In this document: positions 49,201-59,271 of the stretch, piece by piece | Layout of the letters: each line of letters begins with the position of its first letter | Numbering within the stretch: the first letter of the stretch is position 1 | Source of the DNA: Sanderia malayensis | Taxonomy: Eukaryota; Cnidaria; Scyphozoa; Semaeostomeae; Pelagiidae | Direction: 5' to 3' | NCBI GenBank assembly: GCA_013076295.1 | Contig: RQOL01000466.1 | Span: 2,976,001-3,040,000 of the forward strand | DNA: 64,000 nucleotides | Position numbers and translations under genes: made by a program | The notes under the pieces: model-generated | The model's database searches: none | The model's input: the letters and a program-made list of their open reading frames with translations, nothing else | What the model was told of the DNA's origin: nothing

Positions 49201-52200
49201 ACGTGGACTTACACCAAACATAACCTAAATCTGTGTTGATGTGCAAACCAATTACACATTGAAAAAGCATGCTACTAAAAACAGGTTACAGAAAATAGAA
49301 AAATTCTTAGGTGTTATTATTTTACGTACCTCCATTAATGTCAATACACTTTCTTTTGCATTCATCAGGACAACATATGTGATAGCCAGGACAGTCGTAA
49401 TTAGATGAACATTCATCGTCTCTTTGAAGACAGTTTTGTGACTTGGCTACAATTGGACATTTTGGATCCAATAAAGCTGCAAAATAATGAAGAAAATTAA
49501 ACTTTAAAATTTCCTTTCGTTTGTTCAGCGACCAAATAACAGCGAGCAGTGACGAATTTTACTACCAAGAACAAAAAATGTAGTAGAGATCTGTGGAAAC
49601 GAGAAAACAATTGCAAACTAAGCAAAACATACTTGCACATGCTTCTTCTCCGATTCGCAGTTGGTTTTTTGTCTTCGCTAGATCAATCATGCTATCATAT
49701 CTGAAATATTGCCTGCCAATCGATGACGAAGACTTTGACGCAATTGACTTCAACAATTCTTCATTCTTCGAGCCTGCTTTGTCGATATTAATGACGATGA
49801 CATTCACACTACCGTGGGCTTTTTTCAAGCTCTCCGCTCTTTTCTGAATATCAGCTGCATTCTTCACATCCTTCACACCTTTAACGATCATAATAAAAAC
49901 GTGCGGTGTTCCTCTTCTGCTTCGTCCCTTCAAGCTGAATAAATCTTCCTCAGCTATCTTCAACATCTCGCCAATGTCACCAGTCCCGGATCCAGCAAAC
50001 GGCAAACTGTTAATTTCACCTTGTAACTTCTTCGGGTTGTATGATCTTCCAAAGTTAAAGTGTACCTTTGCGCTTTCGCCCATGGTCACCAATCCAACGT
50101 GACTGAGAGCCGAACCAACCTTGAACGTGCCCATCAAGTTGTTGGCAAAAATCTTCATCACTGACAAGTCTGCTGAATTCACGCGGGCTGAATTATCCAA
50201 TCCAATCGCAATATCAATAGCTTTGAGACAAACTGAAAAAACAAACAATAAAAGTAAGCACCCACTCTATCTCTTTCCGACAAAAAAGAAGAATTATCAT
50301 CCATTAAGAAGGCTACTTACCTGTTCGCTTGGGAACACAGGATTTGTCACAAGAATCTAGGCAACATTTCTCTTCAGGCTTGCAGTCGGTATCAACTTGA
50401 CAGTTGTAAACGATGGGTTTCTTTCCACACAGCTCTGGTCTCTTTGTTGTTTGGCAAATTCCTCCAGAGCCTGAAAGAAAAACAGACTTTCACAACATGC
50501 TCCTGCAAAATTAGCCTTCAAAGTACAGCGTAACAACATGCTAATGATACACAAATGATGATTAAAAATAAGACATACCCAAACAAACAGCTTCAGAAAC
50601 CTTTTGAATCATGATAGCGTTGAGAAGGCTATCCACCGTTGCTGCTTCATACAGATTCTTTTGCGGAGGTAGAGATACTGACTCCAATAACTCTGCCCTG
50701 TTGACTTGGTTTCCAATTGCCAATGTAAGAACTTGAACGCCTTGATCTTTCAATACCTGGGTGGCATCAGCAAGCTTTTCTTTGCAATTTGCACAATTAC
50801 CAGATGTAATGAGGACAAAAACTTTGGGTACACCTTGCCTCGTGCCTCCTTCCAAAGAGAATGCTTCAATTGCACTCAAGTGAACTGCTTTGTCCATGTT
50901 GGTTCCTTTGTCTTGATTGTGAGGAATGGTGTCAACCAGGTTGTTGAATTCCTCTTTGGATGGTGCTTGATGAAAGTTGAACACCATTTTAGGATCATCA
51001 CCAAATATAGATGCAGAAAAATGAGCACCTCGACGGGATAGAATGAATTTATCACCAAAGGCTTTGAGGAAATTCCTCACAAGGTCGAACTGCAATGGAG
51101 TCATTTTGTTGGATGAATCAATAGCAAAATGGACATCAACAGCCTTTGTGCAACCTAGAGAGCAAAAAAATGTTCCCTATACATTGTCCAGAAGAAATAA
51201 ATGGCATTACAAAACATGAGACATTACTAGAAATAACCTAATCGTTATAATTTGGTTGAAAAAACGAAGGCGTAATCACCTTTGCAGGATTGCTTCGTGA
51301 TACTTGCAACAATGGACAACAACTCATCGAAATCACCAGCTCTGAAAACACTTGCATCGTCAGAGGCAATATCAAGCAATTCACCGATATCATAATCATC
51401 ACCAATTCCAAGTGAATAAATCTGAATACCACGTTCCTTCAAAGGCTTTGATGCAATGTGAAGATCTTCCGCATCTGGGGCATCTGTACCTCTTGTCTGT
51501 CTACCGTCAGTCATAACAAGCAAAATCTACAAAAAGAATAACACAATATATCATTGCTGGTTATCAGCAGATGACCACAAGCAGGTATCAGCAATGAAAC
51601 TATTTTTGCTCTCGAGTATCTTTCAGAAATTTAAAGAACTGAAGAAAATCAATATTAAGGCTTTATAGCGAAGATCTTACCTTGGGCTTGTCCACACGCA
51701 TTCCTCCACTTTCACTGAACAGGGATTTGGCAGCCAACCTCAAAGCTTTATCAATTCTAGTCTTCCCGTCAGTGACTGCGATCTTGTCGATTTCGCTGAA
51801 AACATTTTTCTTGGTCAAGGCTGGCCCAGTTAACTTATTGAAATCAAATGCAACTTCGGCCTTGTCAGAATACCAAATAGCTCCAACATGAGTGCCATTA
51901 TCTCGCACTTCAAAAGCACCAACTATTTTCTTTACGAAATCTTGAATTTTCCGAAAGTTTGCTGGCCCAATACTACCAGACGCATCGATGAGCAAGCCAA
52001 GATCAACAGGGATCGTACAGGCTGAAATGAAAAGATCATAACATCCAGATACAGGAACCAATGGCTTTCACAGTGCTCGAATGGAAGGAAAACCGAGCAT
52101 TTGGGAACGTAGGTTGACTTAGTTGCAAAAAAGAATACCTTGTGCAGCATCGCCTTTCACTGGCTCCTTGCAAGTGAGGGTACACCCATCAGAACAACAC

Positions 52201-55200
52201 TTCCTATCAAGAGGACAGTCTGAGTCCAACAAACAATCGTTTTTTAAACTACCCGCTGGACATTCTTCTTCTGACAAAGCATCAGGACATGTGCCTTTCT
52301 TTGGTGGCAATACTAGACAAGACAATAAAGCCATGTCACAAGCATTCCATTGTTAGACAATATAATGAACAATAACTGCAGAAGACTGCAAAAGAGACTT
52401 GAAGCACTCAACAAGAACCATGCAAAAGATTTTGCCAGGAACGTTTCATGAAGATTCAATTCCTACCTTATCATAATCTTGACTAATTTTTTGTGTCCCG
52501 CTGCTGACGACTGCAAATTCTTACATTCCAAGAGCTCTTCATCAGGGCAATTGCTATCTAGTTATAAGTACTTTCGTATCTGCTGATCAGTTTTAGCTTC
52601 TTCTTTATAAATTTTTATAATGGCCGGATTTTTCAGTTTATTTCACTGGATTTTTAAATGAGTTGTTTCGGTGAATGTAAATGTTCAAAGTGTATGAATC
52701 CTGTTTATATATTTGTTAGAATGCTTCAAGTCTATTTTAGCTTCTGGGTGTTAAAATGTTAAGAGTAGATATGCGTCTAATTACTTCATACTGCAAACAT
52801 ATACGCTGATAGATTGCATAAACCAATGAAAGAGAAATAGCGAAAGCGTGTAAGAGTTAAAACCTGGCAAAAACCAACAATAATTAATCAGCTCTCGTTT
52901 GCTCAACTGGCTGCTTTGGAACTACATCTATTTTTATAGATTGCTGGGTAGGTAATTTAAAAAGTTTATTCTTCCATTTCAAGCTCAAAATAAAAGTTAT
53001 GACCTGAGTTGTGCACCTGATGCGTTGCTCCACGTGATCTTTCATACTTCGTATTTTAAAAATCAACATTTTGCTTATTAAACTATATACCAATAGATTT
53101 AGAGTGTCAATGAAAGAGAACTTCTATCTTCCTCTGTATAAAGCCGAATATAAAAAACTATAAGAAAATTGTTAGTTAGAGTATGTAATTATTTGACAAG
53201 GTATTAATTGATAAATGCTTAATTGCAGAAGGCCTCTTTGTTTCCTAAACAGCACACAAACTATAGAAAAATCTTGCAATATAGTTCAAAAGTAACAAAG
53301 TCTTTATCTCCCATAAGCAGCTAGAAAATATCTACAGGTTAAATTAATAGACTTGAAGCAGCTTTTAAACATTAATGTGCGTACATTAAATTAAGGTGCA
53401 TTGTGTATATGTTACGAGTGTTTGGTTAACTTTTTTAGTTCATTGCGAAAGGCAATGTCTGATCTGAAATCCAAACTTGTTCCAGACATTCATGGTTGTA
53501 ACTTAATATGGTTAAATACCAAAGAGAAAGACAAACCATATCTTGGTACGTACAATCCAAGTATTATATCAGCTTTATTATTAAATGGTTAGTAACCTAT
53601 TTGTGAAGAATAAAAAATAATTTATATTCGCTAGTTATTTGTTTGGGTTGAGGGCTCCCAAATGCCCATTGACGGCGCAAGTTCTGCTGCCTCGGCCAGG
53701 GAGCATAAAGTAGCCAGTGACCCTTCGGGCTCCCTGGCCTCGGCCCTCTGCCCTTGGTTGGCCTCTCAAGTAAATTGACCCGAGGCCATAGCCACAGGTA
53801 CTTGACTGTTGAAAATTGTTGATTTTGGAACTCTAATATTGCTTTGTGATTAATTCGATTGTAATATTAACAGCATTTTTCGAGAAACAAGGCTTGAATT
53901 AATAATTTAGAAGAGTCACAAGTTTATCGCGCGGACATTTCTGGCGGCCCAATAAAATATCCAAATATATCCGCGCGGGCGCGCAAAAACTGTTTCACAT
54001 TGTGTTGATGTCGTGACAAAAATGTTTATGTTTCATATTATCAAACAAATAATTCACACACAGCATGAAACAACTAGCTGCAGGTAAATAAAAAAGATTT
54101 GATAACTTTGAAACAAAATAATGGCCCGGGTACAGTAACATTAATAGTGCTGTAAATTCTAACGATATTCTCTTTATATGCAGTATAATAATGTAGATTG
54201 CAATACAAATAAAACTATATAGCTGGAGTGTAAAACTATATAGCTGGAAGCAATTTATTGGATGAATGTGTGACGCAAAATATTGTCAAATTCCATAGCA
54301 GGATGAAGAGCGGAAATATGGAACTTGACTATTCGTATTAAACGGAAGTGAAGGGATTCCCCATATTGGGTTGGGCAAGACCTGCAGGGTACTTGCGGTT
54401 AATCGCTGAACATATTGGTGGTATAAATTTTCAACCCTTGGGGTTTTCTCACTCACAGTCTGAAACACATTCTCGCGTTCGCCTGAGGAAATCCGCCGGC
54501 CTTTTGTTGTCTAGATTTCTTCACAATTGGTGAGAAAGAGATGTGTGAAGGTTTTCAGTAAAATTAGGGCACGTTTTCAATGTATGCGAGTTAAACAATG
54601 CCCAACCATGCAATGAAAAACATATAACTAATTGTAACTAATAAGGATATAAATTATGAATAAAATATCACATGAATAACAAGCTTGTTTTCAAAATTCA
54701 GATATAAATTGTAATAAGGAAAGCGGATGATGACAACCGACCTTCCCTCAAACGTTGAACTAATAAAATGTCAACATTGTATCAAAACTCTTTGAAATTC
54801 AATGATTGTATCAAAAAATGTGTCAAACAACTTGACCAAAAGTAAATAAATCCAGAGCTTGAATGGTTTTGAAAATTACATTTTCCCGTGACAATTATTC
54901 ATCCAAATTCATCCAAAGTTAAATCCAAAAACTCCGCAAGATGTCTGCCATGAACAGCCTACATTTTTTCTCAAAATTTGATTGAAAATTTGATGACAAA
55001 CTAGCTATCAAATTAAGATATAAAAGCTAGAATGCGTATAAATCAAACTTAAAGCCCTTCAGGTATTTTAAAATTAACTTGATATTCTATGCTCTGGGCT
55101 GCTAAAGAATTTTACCACGGGCACTTATTGCAGACAAGACACAAACGAAGCTGAACTGCTGAAAAACCACAGAAATTATTTTTCTTTGAGGCTGCGTTTT

Positions 55201-55661
55201 GCTCCGTTGTTTCAGAAAATGACAAATAGTTATAAATTCAAAAATTGATGAATTATTTGCCTTGAAACTTAGCAGACAAGAATCTTTTGAAACAACGAGA
55301 TAAGCCCTGAAGAACTGTTCAGTTGGTAGAAAATGCCCTTGGGGCTTGGGCGAAACTCAGAATTAAATAGAGACAGAGTGGAGTTTTGCAACATCGGATA
55401 ATGAAACTATTTCTGTATAATTTATCACATTTTCAAATTCATCTTTTAATTAAACTGTATGTTTGTTATTAGTTTGGGGTAGCGTTCGTTAGTGCTACCC
55501 CCGCGGTAGACTGACAATAGCTTGAAAACTTTGCGGGAAAATATAAATAAAAAATTTCTACCTGCTTCATTGATGCTTGTACCAGGTTTAAACTGAGCAC
55601 CAAAAGTCACTCCGAAAACCAGAAGTGAAAGAGTCAGCCAACTCGTTATTAACGCCGCCAT
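35954..55661 (-). CDS. Fibrillar collagen alpha chain B with WAP/VWA N-propeptide
   Basis: A gene of about 19.7 kb. Exon 55562-55661 encodes the signal peptide (start codon complement at 55659-55661; [20 protein letters not shown]). After a 3.2-kb intron, 10 exons from 52312 down to 47945 encode WAP-VWA-VWA-WAP-VWA-WAP-VWA and a Pro-rich hinge ([10 protein letters not shown]). With the signal exon they total 983 codons in phase. Then come a short minor helix (47842 to about 47430), a 31-residue non-helical break (47240-47332), the major Gly-X-Y helix (to 37615), a Tyr-rich C-telopeptide (37402-37509) and a COLFI C-propeptide ending at a TAG at 35954-35956. I recall alternating WAP and VWA modules from Hydra Hcol2, 3 and 5. 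A secreted mesoglea collagen is the likely product. Confidence 0.93.
37402..37509 (-). other. Collagen B tyrosine-rich C-telopeptide exon
   Basis: 36 codons beginning [13 protein letters not shown] and containing [17 protein letters not shown], with seven Tyr in 17 residues. It lies between the last helical exon (GPPGVMQS, 37615-37638) and the propeptide. Confidence 0.85.
37615..47842 (-). other. Collagen B triple-helix exons
   Basis: More than 50 short exons of uninterrupted Gly-X-Y, separated by introns mostly of 100-250 bp. The N-terminal part is a minor helix: 47798-47842 ([15 protein letters not shown]), about 47628-47681 ([15 protein letters not shown]) and about 47430-47512 ([17 protein letters not shown]). 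After the break at 47240-47332, the major helix continues with the exon near 47006-47050. The exon at about 45249-45450 is much longer than its neighbours and looks like fused ancestral exons. Confidence 0.92.
47240..47332 (-). other. Collagen B N-telopeptide-like break
   Basis: A 31-codon exon between minor and major helix, [19 protein letters not shown] then [12 protein letters not shown], without Gly-X-Y register. It occupies the same place as the 31040-31114 exon of collagen A. It is a likely site of N-propeptide cleavage and of the N-telopeptide; no specific protease motif is obvious. Confidence 0.75.
48356..49173 (-). other. VWA domain 4 of collagen B (two exons)
   Basis: Exons 48833-49173 and 48356-48599. 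It opens [19 protein letters not shown], and the second half starts [13 protein letters not shown]. The MIDAS-type first motif reads DDSDR instead of DxSxS, so metal binding is doubtful. The exon split (341 nt first half) is the same as in VWA domain 1. Confidence 0.88.
49330..49476 (-). other. WAP domain 3 of collagen B
   Basis: Eight cysteines in WAP four-disulfide-core order (PKC, QNC, DEC, YDC, ICC, DEC, RKC). One exon of 147 nt. Confidence 0.85.
49633..50232 (-). other. VWA domain 3 of collagen B
   Basis: A single 600-nt exon, [19 protein letters not shown] to GEEACA. It has the Rossmann-type strand pattern ([26 protein letters not shown]), but the MIDAS motif is DNSAR, so it is degenerate. 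Confidence 0.88.
50321..50470 (-). other. WAP domain 2 of collagen B
   Basis: 150-nt exon with eight WAP cysteines (GIC, ELC, YNC, TDC, KCC, DSC, KSC). Confidence 0.85.
50579..51154 (-). other. VWA domain 2 of collagen B
   Basis: A single 576-nt exon, [18 protein letters not shown] to AVCLG. The first MIDAS motif is DSSNK (last Ser lost); the Thr of KGTNMDKAV is kept. It contains an extra Cys pair, NCANC. Confidence 0.88.
51280..52021 (-). other. VWA domain 1 of collagen B (two exons)
   Basis: Exons 51681-52021 and 51280-51526. [18 protein letters not shown] carries a complete DxSxS MIDAS motif, KTRIDKAL supplies the Thr and LLVMTDGRQ the second Asp. This is the only one of the four VWA domains that looks fully competent for divalent-metal ligand binding. 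Confidence 0.92.
52139..52312 (-). other. WAP domain 1 of collagen B
   Basis: 174-nt exon. [18 protein letters not shown] and the following residues give eight WAP-spaced cysteines (GTC, EEC, NDC, SDC, KCC, DGC, LTC). Confidence 0.9.
52313..55561. other. First intron of collagen B
   Basis: 3.2-kb AT-rich intron after the signal-peptide exon, the longest in the gene. A GC-rich patch at about 53650-53790 contains an 11-bp-arm hairpin (GGCCAGGGAGC at 53694-53704 with GCTCCCTGGCC at 53729-53739). Nothing else supports a gene. Confidence 0.5.
53694..53739. repeat. GC-rich hairpin in collagen B intron 1
   Basis: GGCCAGGGAGC and its exact reverse complement separated by 24 nt, in a short GC-rich island in otherwise AT-rich DNA. 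It may be a transposon remnant. Confidence 0.65.
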
Positions 55662-56296
55662 AATTGTGTATCTTCTTGGGGCAGAATATTAGAGAATTCT
55701 GTATTCCACCGCCCCGGCTGAAAAGACTTGCAACTAACACAGAGATGAATCTGTGTCCTTGCCCTCTTTCAGCTACGATGAATATACTGGAATATTTTAT
55801 TATGATGGAACGCCTTTAGGTCTTTCAACTATTCATGTCCTGCTGTGTAAGGCAACTCTGTGAACCAATCCCTTAACTTCCTGTAATAGGAAAGTGTCAT
55901 TCAAGTAAATAACTTGGGAGACCAGGCAGGCCACGATTTCTTGCCGCTGCGCTGGACAGGTTTAATCATATGCAAATAAATCTCTGTCTGCCATGCAAAA
56001 TTGCAGCAAAATTAAATTTAAAAATGCAAGGTGAGCATTTGATGTTCATAATCCGTAATTTATTCATTTGATTTTTCTCCATTTTTATCAAAAGACAATA
56101 CATTGAAACAGTTTTTTTCTTTTTCCGGTGAAAAGAGAATCCTCAACCTCGTTTTCATTACACATCCATCAAACAATGCCGCCAAATTTGTTTTAAACAT
56201 GACTGCCTTGTTGTTGTGCAGTGACGGACACAGCTTTTTCAGTCCTGAAATTTAATGTTGGTTGACAGTTTTAATGGCCAGTGATTTGATGTGAAC
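55662..56296. promoter_or_regulatory. Shared head-to-head promoter region, collagen B / ANKLE2
   Basis: 635 bp separate the divergent start codons of collagen B (minus) and ANKLE2 (plus). Both 5' UTRs and promoters must fit here unless there are unseen upstream exons. No TATA box or CpG-rich core stands out clearly. Confidence 0.5.
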
Positions 56297-58696
56297 ATGG
56301 AAAACATCGCAGATCTTTCCAATCAAGATCTGTCCTTGACATTGAAGAGCCTAGGTTTGAAAAGTGGACCAGTAACAGCTGGAACTCGAAGAGTTTTCGA
56401 AGGTTTACTGAGAAAGTATTATAAAGAACAAAATGGAAATAATGATGAAACTGACCTTCATATTGCTGATCAAGAAAATCAAGAGCAGATAACTAATCCG
56501 ATCAGCTCGAAAGCTGAAAACGTTTCCGGAGAGAAAAGTGGAGGAAATGAACCTTGTGTCTACTACAGTATTTGTCGTTCAAGATCTGCTTGTCTGAGTT
56601 CAGATGAAGATCAAATGTCTCCCTTAGTATGTACTTCATTAGATCAAGTTTTAGAAGAGTTAAAAAGCCTTAAAGGAGCCAGATTTAAAACTTTTACTTC
56701 AAAAAATGAAGCAGAAAGGTTCTCATTATCAGGCCATGATGAAGAACCCAATACCAGCTTAAATTCAAGTTCTCAACCATCTGAACCTGTCATTCCTTTT
56801 AAGACTCCAACAACCCAAGAACTTACAATTTTTAGAAGGAAAGTAGAATTGGGTAATTTAGATTCTGTTAAACTAGCGATTTACAATAACCCAAAATACC
56901 TGGTAAGTTCTGAAGAGTTGCCAGTGATACTTCAAGTAAGTTCAAGATACAATGCTATGCATGTTGCTGTCAAGAAAAATCAATTGGAGATCTGCAAGAT
57001 GATTGTAGACATCCTTGATGATGATGTTTTTTGGAAGTCAATGAAATTTTCAAATGGAAATGAAGGTAGGTTGTTCGAAGCAAGAAAAACAAGAATGCTG
57101 GATTATTATGTTAACTGTCCTGATAAGGGAGCCACAGACACTCCTCTTCATATTGCTTGCAAATTTGGATTGACAGAGATTGTCGGGTTCTTGGTTTCCA
57201 TACCCATTGTTGAGAAAGAAAAAGTTAACAAATCTGGGGAAAAGCCAGCTGACGTGATTTGCAATAGACTCAGTGCTGGCCATGATACAGGCAAAAAGAG
57301 GATGATTATAACAAAGTATCTTGAGTCTAGCATGTATGTTCCTCTTTTGAGAGCTGAAGACAATTCCATGGACCCAGTTGTTGGCAAACCTGTGAACGTC
57401 GGGCAGCGTTCAAGGAACCAGACGGTTGATAGTCCTGTATCACCATTGAATCCAAAGCTTTTGGTCAGAGCGTATGCTGGTCCCATGAGTCCACAACACG
57501 CTGATGAGTTTTTTAGAGAATGGAGGTCACCAAAGAGGAAAGATTTTTTGAATGATTTTGAAAAAGGAAAAGAACGATTTGGAAGACATTTGGCAATTTC
57601 TCATAAAGTTCCTTGGGCAGAATACTGGTCTTTTCTTAACTGTTTTGTGGATTTAAGATCTGATTCAGGATTAAGGCATCTAGAGCAATACTTTATAGAT
57701 GAGTTGGATAATTATTTGAAAAATGACATTAATATCTATGCAACACCTATACGAAGTAAGACTTTGCAATCAGAACCATGGAACAGGAATTGTGATGCAA
57801 TTCCAAGCACAAAGTTATCTTTTGAAGAAGAAGAGGAAGGATTGGAAACTGACAATGTCGGTGATAATTTTAGCAAGGATGAAGATTACATGAAGAAGAA
57901 TTTGTTTGACACATTTAATAGCAAATCACCAACAGATGTTAAAGACAAAAGTTCCTCTGCTATAAACAATCCACTTAAGTGTGGTGAAATTGAGAATATG
58001 ATGGATAGTTTGAGCTTGGAAAATAAATCTGCCCTTGATGATAATGCTCTGCATCAATTGCAACAAGATGAGATATTGTCCTCTGAGTCTTCATGTGAAA
58101 GTGACACTGAAAGATCTCACTCAGGCTTTGATACAGATGCAGACAATTCTTTGAATTTATCAAACAATGTTTTTGCTGATTCTCCACTTGTAAGCTCTCA
58201 GAATCCGACAAAGAATGCAAAATTAATTAGCAGAGACAGATCTATGAGAAGGAGGTGTGAGGACATGGCAAAATCATCACTTTTCATCAAAGGGTCAGTG
58301 ATACTTATGATGATATATTTTTGTTACAATTTTCTACGCATTATTTCCTCTTATAAGGCAGCTTATTTACCGTTTTTTATTATTGTAGTCCTTTTCCGTC
58401 CAAATTGGATTTTGATGTCTACAGAGCATTAGAAAACGTGCGCATTGATAGAGCAACTTATCCACATATTTACAACTGGATGCAAACAGTGTCAGCATAT
58501 TCCAACGAGGACAAAAACAGGTATATAATGCAAATTCCATATGGGTTTCAATCGATTTCTTTTTCTTTTTTCAATTTCATTCTCTTGTGGTCTGCACCAG
58601 AATTACTTTTTGCTTTATTTTTCTAGATGGCCCAGTCCATGTTCCCCAAGATACCAATCAAAAATTCGACGTCCTGACTTATCATGGAGTTTGTGA
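56297..58696 (+). CDS. ANKLE2: Ankyrin repeat and LEM domain-containing protein 2, 3 exons
   Basis: Exons 56297-58293, 58389-58520 and 58627-58696 join in phase to 732 residues plus TGA; an in-frame stop at 56282 fixes the start. Residues 1-45 are a LEM domain (DLSLTLKSLGLKSGPVTAGT). Around residues 115-140, GARFKTFTSKNEAERF is the RNase-H1-N/viroplasmin-type fold found in ANKLE2. The ankyrin region follows (RYNAMHVAVKKNQLEICKM, DTPLHIACKFGLTEIVGFL), then the family block YVPLLRAE, AYAGPMSPQHADEFFREW and VPWAEYWSFLNCFVDLRS. The C-terminal exons give PFPSKLDFDVYRALENV and WPSPCSPRY. The family helps nuclear-envelope reassembly by controlling BAF phosphorylation through VRK1 and PP2A. The N-terminal membrane anchor of the human protein is missing here. 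Confidence 0.95.
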
Positions 58697-59271
58697 ACAA
58701 TTGTTTAATAACCAAGCAATAATGTAGCCTTGAAATTCAATAATAGCGCAATATATACAACAATAATAAATTAAATGGACTTACGATTTATTTAGCGATT
58801 CTGTTTCATTGTAGTCAATGTTTTGTTCGGTTTTTTAATCCATTCTTGATAGATGGTAAACAATACAAGATTGATCCGTTATTCTTCTCATGATCTTCCT
58901 GCAATCTTCATTGATTCCTTTACCTGGAATTTTCCAGATTGTGCATCCAATTTCCAACATGTTTTCATTGCAAATGAGAGAGAGAGCTAAGAGCTCTTAT
59001 TTATGCCCCATGCATGCGTGCAATTATAACAAAATCTATCAATAAAATATAACGCGCGTGGAAAAAAGAAAATGTCCTTTTCTATTCAATCTTCAATTTT
59101 TATGCAAATAATTCACAATGCAAAACTAAAAATCTTATATAATACTATTCCTACTTGATAGAAACTCAATACATTATATCACGCAAAGTAAAGTTATGAG
59201 GAAATGTTTCGTGAATAAAGTCTCGTGTGAATGAAATTGAATAAAGTCTCGTTTGAATGAAATTGAAAGAA
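58697..59271. other. Convergent 3' spacer, ANKLE2 / CALCOCO-like
   Basis: 575 bp between two convergent genes. An AATAAA at 58765-58770 suits ANKLE2. A TTTATT at 58787-58792 could serve the minus-strand gene, which would make the two 3' ends overlap. No other feature is seen. Confidence 0.5.

Noticed and set aside
53401..53592. Small open frame in collagen B intron 1
   Set aside because: No homology recognised, no splice context, and AT-rich chance frames of this size are common in the window.
58294..58388. Hydrophobic tail and apparent membrane segment at the end of ANKLE2
   Set aside because: It is intron sequence read through the donor at 58294; the joined exons give the conserved ANKLE2 C-terminus instead.
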